Assembly: GCA_930367205.1 (NCBI GenBank)
Contig: OV884013.1
Location: forward strand, 84,445,333-84,509,332
Source: Acanthosoma haemorrhoidale
Lineage: Eukaryota; Arthropoda; Insecta; Hemiptera; Acanthosomatidae
DNA length: 64,000 nt
Direction: 5' to 3'
Shown: piece by piece, positions 1-8,668 of the stretch
Numbering within the stretch: position 1 is the stretch's first letter
How the letters are laid out: each line of letters opens with the position of its first letter
Notes under the pieces: model-generated
Seen by the model: only the letters and a program-made list of their open reading frames with translations
The model's database searches: none
What the model was told of the DNA's origin: nothing
Made by a program: the position numbers and the translations under genes

Positions 1-690
1 TCGGTATCCCACTGGACGCTGTGTCAAATGCTTTGCGACCGGAATGGCCAGAACAACTCTGTAATTCTGGCTAGCTTCCTGAACAACGGATCGGGTGTGG
101 GTGGGTGATAGCTTCTCCGAAGTTGTGCCGACCTGTGGAGTACTCCAAGGACTCGTTTTATCCACAGTACTTTTTAACGTGTACACATCCGAAATTGTAG
201 GAGACCGGTATAGAAACACAACAATTACTGCTTTCGCTGATGACATAGTGGTGTACAGTAGCAGCTTAAGCACCAAGGTAGTTTTTAGACAGGCTGAAGT
301 AACCTGTAACCAGATCAGTGAGAAATGTGGGAGACTTAATATCTCTGTAAACGCGGGTAAGACTGACTGCGTAATTCTCTTTCCAAAAGGGAAAAGGTCC
401 GCTGTCTTACTTATACTGTAGGAACGCAGCAAAACTCGCCAGCCAACAACCTAGTATATCTGGGGATTAAAATGGAAGGACACCTCCATTTTAGTAACCA
501 TTTCGCGAAGAAGTTGAAGCAAACACGCACGAAGTCTTACCGGCTTACGCATTTATTGACTTCCCCCAATCTATTACTGCGCCTAAAGCTCATGATATAT
601 AGGAGTGTACTCAGGCTTGCTCTGCTGAATGGTGGACCACTTTTACGTCATCTGAAGTACACGACAGCTCGGCGACTCCAACCCTAACAA
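1..690 (+). pseudogene. LINE-C reverse transcriptase fragment (non-LTR retrotransposon, Jockey-like)
   Basis: This is the decayed middle part of a non-LTR retrotransposon ORF2, which makes cDNA by target-primed reverse transcription. From about 55 the frame reads NNSVILASFLNN, the segment before the PQG block. From 95 to 421 a frame carries GVLQGLVLSTVLFNVYTSEI, a damaged form of the family block GVPQGSVLGPLLFN, then AFADDIVVYSSS with both catalytic Asp of the (Y/F)ADD box intact, then NISVNAGKTDCVI. A stop at 419-421 and a frameshift follow. The next frame, read from about 445, gives NLVYLGIKMEGHLHFSNHF, and the thumb region runs to about 687. The fragment starts at the window edge, so its 5' extent is unknown. 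It resembles the fragment at 28407-28935 closely in order and wording. Endonuclease and the first half of the polymerase are not present. Non-functional; high confidence in the family, moderate in the exact limits. Confidence 0.85.
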
Positions 691-1156
691 AACGGTATAC
701 TGATAAAAGTGGTCAGACATACGTAAGACATAGAAGTTGTCGGACATAAAAATTGTCGAGGGTGGTCTGAAAAATTTCAGACCTAACAAAGCTTTTATTT
801 TTGCTTTTATTTCACTAGCTTTTATTTATTTTATTATCATCTTCATGTTGAGGTCGGAAACTTTTCAGCCCACCTGTGTACTTCATTCGAGCAACGGAGC
901 AACAGTGAGCTACACGAGACCTTTGATATGCCTACGGTGGATTAATTCATTCAACATATACAAATCAAATTTTTCGACGCACTACAGTACTTTACAAACC
1001 CGGTGTTTAACACGGTAACCCCCACTCTGTTCCCCTATCGATGGCAGGACGCTATCGAGGCAGGAACGCTTTAGACTTTAGGTTCTAGTTTTTAGGTTTT
1101 AGTTTGTAAGTTTCCCTTTATATGTAATCCGTTCATATTGTTCAAATATCAATTTT
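691..1156 (+). other. Probable 3' UTR of LINE-C copy
   Basis: This stretch lies between the decayed reverse transcriptase and a recognisable poly(A)-ended tail. A 93-codon open frame at 737-1018 has no recognisable domain and is probably chance. The simplest reading is untranslated 3' sequence of the same LINE, but no second copy of this part exists in the window to prove it. Confidence 0.35.
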
Positions 1157-1311
1157 GAACTTCAAAAAGAAATTTTGTATTTGCAAATCTTACCTCCTTC
1201 AAATACATCTGCGTATGCAGCAAGAGGAGAAAACTGTAAATATTGTTTCATTGTATTTTGAGCATATGTTGTAAAAATGTTAAATAAAAGGGGTTTTGAA
1301 AAAAAAAAAAA
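1157..1311 (+). repeat. LINE-C 3' end with poly(A) tail
   Basis: The segment ends in a short AATAAA-containing AT tract, the sequence GGGGTTTTG and about 13 A residues. It aligns by eye with the insertion at 53534-53746: both contain a CTCCT(T/C)CAAAT block, an AAGAGGAGAA block and a terminal GGTTTTGAAA before poly(A). The second copy has a target-site duplication, so this is the 3' end of a retrotransposon copied through RNA. Assignment to LINE-C rests on its position after the reverse transcriptase fragment. Confidence 0.6.
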
Positions 1312-1516
1312 TGGAGGAGCGTGGAGGTACTTCCAAGACTCCACTTCCTCATTCGCAGGGGGGAGGGCGACAATCATGCTGATTTGAGAAGTCTCTGGGC
1401 CGTTTGTAAATACTGTGTGAGTGAGGGATGTATGAAGAATTAGAAATATGATATGAATGAGAACATTGAACACAATTACTTATTGCCGAATAAGGTGGAT
1501 TGTAATTTTACCGCAG
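1312..1516 (+). repeat. LINE-D 3' UTR fragment, 5'-truncated
   Basis: It starts inside the family sequence at TGGAGGAGCGTGG and runs through the GGGAGG(T)GACAATCATG block, TGTAAATACTGTGTGAGTGA, and ATTACTTATTGCC near the end. It abuts the poly(A) of the preceding LINE-C tail directly. The final CACAATAAA of other copies is mutated to ACCGCAG. No target duplication was recognised. Confidence 0.75.
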
Positions 1517-2612
1517 TCATGATTTAACTTTAGTAGGTATTTAAAATGTTTAATAATATTTGAATTTACCTTGAATATCACAATCAATGAAATAACGCAA
1601 TTAAAATTAACTGATGATTCAGTTTGCCTAAGTGAGCTTGTTTTAAACATACTCAGTATGCCCGTCATTTACCTTACCTCTAAGTAATTTACTAAAATAA
1701 TATAAACATAAATACAATTATTAATAAGAAAGGAAAAAAAAATAGATTAAAATAACTAAAAAAAACCGATCGTGCATCTTGATTTTTAACATCGGTATTT
1801 TATTAAAATCATTTTCTATGATTATTAGACAAAATGAAATTACTGTAAGGTTAATTCCGGAGTTGGAAAGTTATAAATCAAAAATCAAATATTATATTAA
1901 AAGTTTCAGGTGTGTATTGATTCGGTATATTATGACTGATAATGATGAACATGGATGACCATGTCTATGCATGAGCATTGGTTTGTTTATTTTGTTCGTT
2001 AGATTGTTATCAATGTAATTATTTAACAATTTATTGCATTAAAAAAAATGTAACTATTTATATGCATTACATTTAATGTGTTTCATTATTAGTAGAATAG
2101 GTAAGACTTTGACGAACATAAAAGTGTAAATAACATTTAGAGAGACTGTAAAGGCTTCTTTTGAGAAATTTGTTTTTTATTTCGAAATACAGGAGTCTTC
2201 TCTCTTTAGAGTGTTTTTGAGTCGTTGGAATATATATATTCAAACCTACCTCATTTTTTACCATTTCTCTTTCTACTTAATTTGATCAATTTACCTTAAC
2301 TAATTTGGCAGGTCCGTCATGAGATCTTTAATTCAAATTGTTTTATGTCTTTGACATAGGAATTTATCCCAATTGAATCGCCCGATCTCAAGGCTAATGT
2401 TGTAGTTATTAATAAGTTGAGAAACTAGGAATTGTGAAATATATTCAAATAAAATGGTTATAACAAATAATTATAATTATATAGAGTGCTGACAAAAAGT
2501 ATAAAAAAATATACAATTCCTTTTAAATTAGGATATTTACTACTAATTACAAAAAACATGAAATTTGAGCTCAATTTCTTTTAATAGATCCATAATAAAA
2601 ACAATATAATTG
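1517..2612. other. AT-rich DNA upstream of the primer-binding site; 5' LTR expected but not recognised
   Basis: No coding region or known repeat is visible. If the element at 2613 were complete its 5' LTR would end at 2612, but this sequence does not resemble the LTR-like terminus at 8059-8272. Either the 5' LTR has been replaced or lost, or the two ends belong to different elements. Confidence 0.5.
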
Positions 2613-2630
2613 GCGCCCGAACAGGGACCT
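2613..2630 (+). promoter_or_regulatory. tRNA-Lys primer-binding site
   Basis: TGGCGCCCGAACAGGGAC is exactly complementary to the 3' end (with CCA) of tRNA-Lys(UUU) as known from animals. This is the site where the tRNA primes minus-strand cDNA in Lys-primed LTR elements and retroviruses. The perfect 18-nt match and the ORFs downstream make chance very unlikely. Confidence 0.9.
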
Positions 2631-3012
2631 GAGGGCTGTTCAGACAACCGAGATTTTATTCGATTATAGACAATCCATAAAATTCAACCGTCTTTACTCT
2701 TACGAGAAGAACGTCACTGTGGAGCAAGACTCAACACACCGACTTCAAGGAGGAACTGCCGATATTTTCAAATATCCTAAGCTCAGGTCAACGAAAATTG
2801 TCAACCACCGGAGTATAGAAGCCTTAAGGCACCTCTTAGGACGAAGGACTCTACACCAAGGTTTAAAATTATTTTCTTTATTTTGTATTTTTTAATGTAT
2901 GTCTATAACAGACAGGATAAGTACAAATATGGAGAAGAACCGAAGGAAACATAACAGACAGAATAACCATAATCGAAAGAATTACCGACCGAAAGATAAC
3001 AGACAAAATAAC

Positions 3013-3303
3013 CAAACATATTACGATCAACCTCAACCAGACTATTATCAGAGGCAAGACCAATATGACTATTTTAACCAAACATATTACGATCACCAAC
3101 AACCAGACTATTATCAAAGACAAGACCAATATGATTATTTTAACCAAACATATTACGATCAACCTCAACCAGACTATTATCAGAGGCAAGACCAATATGA
3201 CTATTTTAACCAAACATATTACGATCACCAACAACCAGACTATTATCAAAGACAAGACCAATATGATTATTTTAACCAAACATATTACGATCACCAACAA
3301 CCA
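3013..3303 (+). repeat. 66-bp in-frame tandem repeat (22 aa, about 4.4 copies)
   Basis: Each unit encodes QTYYD(QP/HQ)QPDYYQRQDQYDYFN. Copies alternate between a QPQP and an HQQP version, so the newest unit of duplication appears to be a 132-bp dimer. The period is a multiple of three and keeps the frame open. The reverse strand is also open, giving a hydrophobic 148-codon shadow (2878-3324) that is not a gene. Confidence 0.9.
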
Positions 3304-3741
3304 TGGGATCATCAAGCGCATCATTTAGAAGATGACCATGATTGTAGAATAAGGGAATTGACAGAGAGACTAGATCGGCTAGAGCAATATGCTAAAACAC
3401 GTGATGAAGTAAATAGGAAATATGGTGAAATGAATTTCACAAATAATTATCCGCAGATCACGGATGTAGAAGATTAGTTAACAGAAGATGACCAGCATCT
3501 TATTTTAAGGAAATTAAAAGAGAGACTAGATCGGATAGAGGAATATAGTAAAACATGCGATGAAGTAAATTTGAAATATGGTTTTACAAATAATTATCCT
3601 AAGATCACGGATGAATTAAATCTAATAGAAAATCAGAAAGATAATTTCAAAGAAGAAATAAATCAATCGCAAAATATTATTTTAGATAATAAACAATCCA
3701 CCTCCCTTATAGGAGCAGGACCAACCTTAGGTAATAATAAA

Positions 3742-3837
3742 AATAGAGATCAAACGTACTCGGAAAATAGAGACCAAACATACTCGGAAAATAGAGACCA
3801 AACATACTCGGAAAATAGAGACCAAACACACTCGGAA
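3742..3837 (+). repeat. 24-bp in-frame tandem repeat (ENRDQTYS x4)
   Basis: Four back-to-back 24-bp units encode NRDQTYSE; the last has His for Tyr. They lie inside the coiled-coil half of the gag-position ORF, again with a period divisible by three. Confidence 0.9.
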
Positions 3838-4389
3838 AATAAATTAGAAAATACTAATAAGCAAAATACGGATGAAATAAATATTATAGAAAATCAGAAA
3901 GATGATTTTAAAGAAGAAACAAATCAATCGCAAAATATTATTTTAGAAAATAAACAAACAATAAAAACAAATAAAGAAGAAATGTTCACAATGCAAAACA
4001 AAGTTTTGGATTATGAAGAAATATTACGAAGTAATGGAAAAGAAATAAATAAAATGTGTAATCAAAAATCAGATTATAAAGATACAATTAAGGATAATAA
4101 AAATACAATAAATATGTTGCAAACAAAAATTTCTGACAATGAACTCATAATATCTGAAAAAATACTAGCAATTGAAACATCTTCACAAAAATCTATTGAT
4201 TCATTATTAATGATGGCCAATAGTAAATTGTTGCTTTTAGAAAATACAGTTTCAGATAATGAATGGAAGGAATTTAAAAATAGCATCAGGAATGTTTTTT
4301 GTGCGATAGAATACGACTTTAAAAAGAAGAAAAAATATTTTTTCTTTTATTATTTTCATTTAATAATGAAAATAATTCTAATCGGATGA

Positions 4390-4694
4390 CTTATAAACTT
4401 TAGAAAGTTTATACAAAAAGACTATTATTATAATCAGTAAACCTAGCTACAGCCTATGGAATTATCGTCAAGTTGAAGCTTTCTGTCATAATCACTTAAT
4501 CCATTTAGTTGATTGATTTATTATTATTGTATAATGGTATATGTGCTATTAATGATATTTGTTTATATATGTGTATGGCTCATATACATTCATAATTTGA
4601 ATATTATATCGGTATATTGGAGATTTACCATTCGAAAACTTTTATTATTATAAATAAAATATAGGACCACAAACCACTAACATGGGTTTTCACG
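4390..4694 (+). other. Non-coding gap at the site of the missing protease and reverse transcriptase
   Basis: AT-rich sequence without an ORF. In a complete Ty3/Gypsy element about 2 kb of protease, reverse transcriptase and RNase H would lie between gag and integrase. The recognisable Pol sequence restarts abruptly at about 4695, so a deletion or replacement break lies here. Confidence 0.6.
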
Positions 4695-6266
4695 GTGGAG
4701 AACGAAATCAACGCTTTAGAAGGTGATGTGGAAATTAATATTAACATTCCGGAAGAAGGAACTCAAGAATACGATGATTTTTTAGACCAACTCTTGGAAC
4801 TTGAGGAAACAAACAATCAAACTACCTTAGAACCAACGGAAGAATTACCGAGATTAAGTAACGAAGATTTAGAGAGCCTAATAACACAGCATTCACAGGC
4901 CAGTAACAATGAACAGGCATGGCTGGTAGATAGTGACAAGTGTTTAAACGTTGAGAAGAATCAGATAATAATAAAAAGAGGGACCAATAAGATTACCTAT
5001 GAAAAAATATTTGAAAAGAATCGTTACACCTTACACATTAATAATTCCGAAAAAATAAACGAATTACTGATGGAAGTATTACGACCAAACAAAGTCTACG
5101 GTATATACTGTCAAACAAATTTCAAAACTTTAAACGAGATTTACGAGATTTTATTTTAAACAGATACAAGGATTAATCGAGAAAGAATACAAAACAGTAA
5201 AACTTGAGAGATATTGTCTGCTATGTGAAGATATCACTGAGTTGAGTGATCAACAACAGGCGATCCTCGATTATCATTACGGAAAGACTTGCCATCGTGG
5301 GATTTTGGAGACTTACGACAAATTAAAAAGAAAAATTTACTTTCCGAATATGAAAGATAAAATCACGGAAATAATAAACCAATGTGAAATTTTTAAAACA
5401 AATAAATACGACAGGAAACCAATACAATGCAAATTTATGTTAACACCAACTCCTAATAGACCATTCCAGGAAATCATGATGGATTTGTTACAGTTCGACA
5501 AAAAGATAAGCTTTACAACCATTGACACGTTTTCAAAACGTCTATATACACAGGTGATAATTAAACAAAAATGCCTTGACCATTGGCCAAAGTCTAGAGC
5601 AATACATTAGTCTATACCCTATACCAGAGCGTATTTGTGCAGACCATGGTAAGGAGTTCAATAATATCTTAGTTCAGCAATTTTGCAAAGCCACTGGCAT
5701 AACAATTCATTATACCAGTACAAATCATTCCAATTCACTAGGAATTCTGAATAAATGCCATGCAACGCTAAATGAAATTATGCGAATGAATGTTGACCAG
5801 AATAAAAACATCAAATTTGAAAGGATTGTGCAAACAAGTACGATAGCTTACAACAACACCCTAAACCAAAACTTAAAACTGACTCCAAATGAAATTACTT
5901 TCGGAAAAATGAGAGATACCTAAGACTGACGACATACAGGAAACATATGTCAATGATTATTTTCAACGATTAAAAAACTTGCACAACACGGTTAAAGAAA
6001 AAATAGAATACATAAAAGGAACACGAAACGAAAAATTGAATCAAAATCGTGAGGAACCTCCTGATCTTGACTCAGAAGAATTCGTTAAGACACCCAGAAT
6101 AAAACCAAAGAAGAATTCGTTATATAATAGAATAAAAGTAGGCAACACCCACATCAATAATATCAAGAGACCCAATAAACAAAGAAAAAAATATTTCATT
6201 GCGGAGAGTGACAATGACGAGGACACTCATCATGATCCAGGTCCTAGTAGCCGCAGCAGTAATTAA
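4695..6266 (+). pseudogene. Pol remnant: RNase H-integrase linker and integrase, frameshifted
   Basis: Integrase inserts retroelement cDNA into chromosomes. Four pieces follow in register but in different frames: 4695-5159 (linker typical of insect Gypsy Pol, with KRGTNKITYEKIF and LRPNKVYGIYC); 5150-5610 (zinc-binding region HYGKTCHRG..., then first catalytic Asp in FTTIDTFSK); 5576-5923 (second catalytic Asp in CADHGKEF); about 5920-6266 (basic tail). At least three frameshifts separate them. The HHCC zinc motif reads QCEIFKTNK, so its last Cys is Phe. Where the catalytic Glu is expected before (H)(A/S)TL the sequence is GILNKCHATL, with Asn in that place. The frame from 4695 opens with GTG and looks like the middle of a protein, not a true start. 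Inactive by several independent lesions. Family assignment is firm; the clade (errantivirus-like) is inferred. Confidence 0.85.
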
Positions 6267-8048
6267 TAAACAAGACTTAATAGATATTGACGGAATTGAT
6301 AAAATTAATTAAGTATAGTCAAATAAATCATGATCAAACGATAGCAATTAATTATAGAGGAAATTTGTAAATGGGTTATATTTCGATTGGCTAATCTAAC
6401 GTCATAATGTTCAGTAGAAAAAATTCTTTATATTATATTTACGTATATTATCCGTTTCTAAAGAATTTGTTTTTTTGGCAAGAGAGATTGGAAGCTACAT
6501 TTATATTGGTTGTATCTAAAAGACAAATTTATTATATTTCTTAATATTAATTATTCTTTATATTAGTTTATAATGAATGTAGTTGTGAAAACATTTCAGC
6601 CACTGGCTATAACATTAAATAATTTAATTTGTATCAAGTTGATCAATTGTTCTTTAAAGGTAGTTATAAATCAAACTGAAAAGCACGAAATTGCTTTAAA
6701 TATCTTAAGTTTGTTATGTGCTGTTCAGTATATGATCTATTCACTCACATATACACCAGAGCGAATTACTTTAATTCCATTTATAAACAACTACCTACAG
6801 ATCATTTAAGGTACAAAGAATCTGCTATTTAGGGATTATAGCAAATTTAGGATTTGGCTATGTTTTATTTTTTTGGATTAAGTTGTTTACCGCTTAAGAA
6901 TTAAAAGTCAAATAATTGCACTCCTCGAGAATCAAATTAGGCGATGTTTAAGCCTTTACATCTAATCAGCTTTTTGAAGTTAAATATTTATTTTAGTTTA
7001 AAAGCCGTATCTGACTATTCATCGTTTAAGCTTCAGTTACATACAAGGTACTTACACTGAAGGATTATTACCTAAGCCAACAGCTATTAAGCATGGAACT
7101 AATTGTTAATTGTTTATTCTCCATAGAATCTAACTATATTAAAAGAATAATTATCCATATGTATAATTAAGTAAGAACTATTAATTATAAGTTGAACAAA
7201 CCTTTCCATTACAATGTAACTATAAAATATTTCTAGAATATATTCTGAACAACAAGTTAACTTGTATTTAATATTTTATGTATGTGTGGAAAAACTTGTA
7301 ATATCTCCTATAGTTTCGACCTGTTAACGAGATATAATTTGAGAAACTAATAATTTTAATTATTCTCGCTCGCAAGATTAGAGAGTACATATTGTTTATT
7401 TTCTGCACGAACCACGTATAAATGATTGAAGGATTAATATAGTTCTTTTCTAGTATTTAAGCGTTTACCAATGTTATAAGAATAAAGCATACTAATATTG
7501 ATTTAAGAAGAAAATGTTATTTTAATTTTTGTATTTATAATTTTGATTCATTAAGACTACAGACTGATAATAGTAATTTTCATTTCATACTGTATATCTT
7601 GATAATGCCATATCAAATAGAGTACGATACCATTTAATATCTTTGCTACATTTTGTATAGGATAATTTCTTTAATATTTTATCAAATCTAGGAACCAATA
7701 ATAATAATACTATGTTAAGTATAAGTTTCCTCTTACATTTTTAAGTTATTTCTGATGAAATTTTATGTTCGCTTTATGCACTTTTATAAAATTATTGTAC
7801 CTTTGGAACTATACGCATACTGCAAACTTGAAATACGTACTATAATGATTCTTATTAATTGAGAATTAATAATGCTAGAGCAATGTTACTTCAAGTGTGA
7901 TATCCATTTAAAATTTACTTATCATTAATAATTTCAACTGAATGTTACTCTGTAAGAACAACTATGAATGCTCTGAGTGTGCCAAATATCTTGGTAAGTA
8001 AGATTAGATTCTTTTTTTTGCACATTTCCGGAGTAATGCTTAATCTTC
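6267..8048. other. AT-rich non-coding stretch, env position, no env ORF
   Basis: About 1.8 kb between the Pol tail and the polypurine tract. The only ORF of note, 6573-6809 (78 codons), is plus strand and weakly hydrophobic, without a recognisable signal peptide, furin-type site or fusion-peptide pattern. An envelope gene was either never present or has decayed beyond recognition. Confidence 0.5.
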
Positions 8049-8058
8049 GGGAGGGAGG
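8049..8058 (+). promoter_or_regulatory. Polypurine tract
   Basis: GGGAGGGAGG lies directly before a sequence starting AGTTACATGAC. Ty3/Gypsy elements of insects prime plus-strand DNA from such a tract just upstream of the 3' LTR, whose first bases are often AGT. Confidence 0.6.
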
Positions 8059-8272
8059 AGTTACATGACGACAATGACTACAAAACGTTGGCTAATCCAT
8101 GTTGAGACTTCCCCCTATAAATAGGCTGAGCCTACGGCTCTCGCCCTCATTCCATTATCTGTTAGTCACGCGCTCAAATCATTCATAGTGATCTTTATAG
8201 TTTCAACCTTGTATTTTGTACTTCAATAAAGTGTTCTTTTTTAAACCCTTACTCTTCGTAGTCTGATTTAAT
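8059..8272 (+). repeat. LTR-like terminus (3' LTR candidate)
   Basis: The segment starts AGTTACATG after the polypurine tract, contains a TATA box (TATAAATA, 8116-8123), and 102 bp later a polyadenylation signal (AATAAA, 8225-8230) followed by a T-rich tract. It ends near TTTAAT before an (AT)n run of the kind insect Gypsy elements favour as targets. The order promoter, then poly(A) signal, within about 214 bp fits a compact LTR. No matching copy is present upstream of the primer-binding site, so this could also belong to another insertion. Confidence 0.5.
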
Positions 8273-8668
8273 CATATATATATATATTTTTTTTTATGAA
8301 ATGCCGAGTAATCTTTTTAAGAAACTGACACGAACACTCTAGTCTGACCCAGACATTTCTCCGCATTCGCTTTCTAGGCAGTGTCTATTAAAGGTAGAAA
8401 TTCAAATATTTTAAAATGAACCAGACATGTAAAAAATAATTATATTTTAACAAGTTATATATATATCTCACAATTCCACATTCATATGGGATGAATGATG
8501 TAATTTATTACAATTTATTACTGTCCAATAGGGTATATTGTAATTGTATTTCAATAAAATGATTTCTTAATAAAATACTACCTTTGATTTTAAGGTTTGG
8601 GTTCGTTCAACTTCTACCTGATGAAAATATCTCAGGTCATCTAATTAAATTTCACTTTACTTTATTTC
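8273..8668. other. AT-rich spacer
   Basis: Contains (TA)n runs near 8274-8300 and 8456-8468. No gene or repeat was recognised. Confidence 0.5.

Larger units (their letters stand above)
2899..4389 (+). pseudogene. Gag-position ORF: Tyr/Gln-repeat plus coiled-coil protein, one in-frame amber stop
   Basis: One reading frame of 496 codons runs through this region, broken only by a TAG at 3475-3477 (codon 193). The frame stays open on both sides. The N-terminus is basic and Asn-rich (MSITDRISTNMEKNRRKHN). Residues about 39-135 are a 22-residue Tyr/Gln/Asp repeat. A charged helical block follows (ITERLDRLEQY-like wording). After the stop the same block recurs in diverged form (3481-3620), so the stop lies at the join of a tandem duplication of about 150 bp. 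Further on are four copies of ENRDQT(Y/H)S and a long Lys/Glu/Asn-rich coiled coil containing a second duplication (IENQKD-FKEE-NQSQNIIL at 3619-3697 and again at about 3883-3957). No capsid fold, zinc knuckle or protease motif is visible. It takes the place of gag by position only; function unknown. Start taken at the ATG 2899; the leader to the primer-binding site is about 270 nt. Confidence 0.55.
2613..8272 (+). mobile_element. Broken Ty3/Gypsy-like LTR retroelement
   Basis: In order: an 18-nt tRNA-Lys primer-binding site (2613-2630), a leader of about 270 nt, an unusual repeat-rich ORF in the gag position (2899-4389), a 300-nt non-coding gap, the segment between RNase H and integrase plus integrase itself (4695-6266, several frames), about 1.8 kb without a long ORF where some insect Gypsy elements carry env, then a polypurine tract and an LTR-like terminus. 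Protease, reverse transcriptase and RNase H are missing. The element cannot move by itself. The integrase half resembles insect errantivirus-type Pol. Whether the 5' and 3' ends come from one insertion is uncertain because the two LTR positions do not match. Confidence 0.65.

Noticed and set aside
2878..3324. 148-codon minus-strand frame with hydrophobic repeats resembling membrane segments
   Set aside because: It is the reverse strand of the in-frame 66-bp repeat of the gag-position ORF.
6573..6809. 78-codon frame in the env position
   Set aside because: No signal peptide, cleavage site or transmembrane anchor visible; AT-rich composition makes chance likely.
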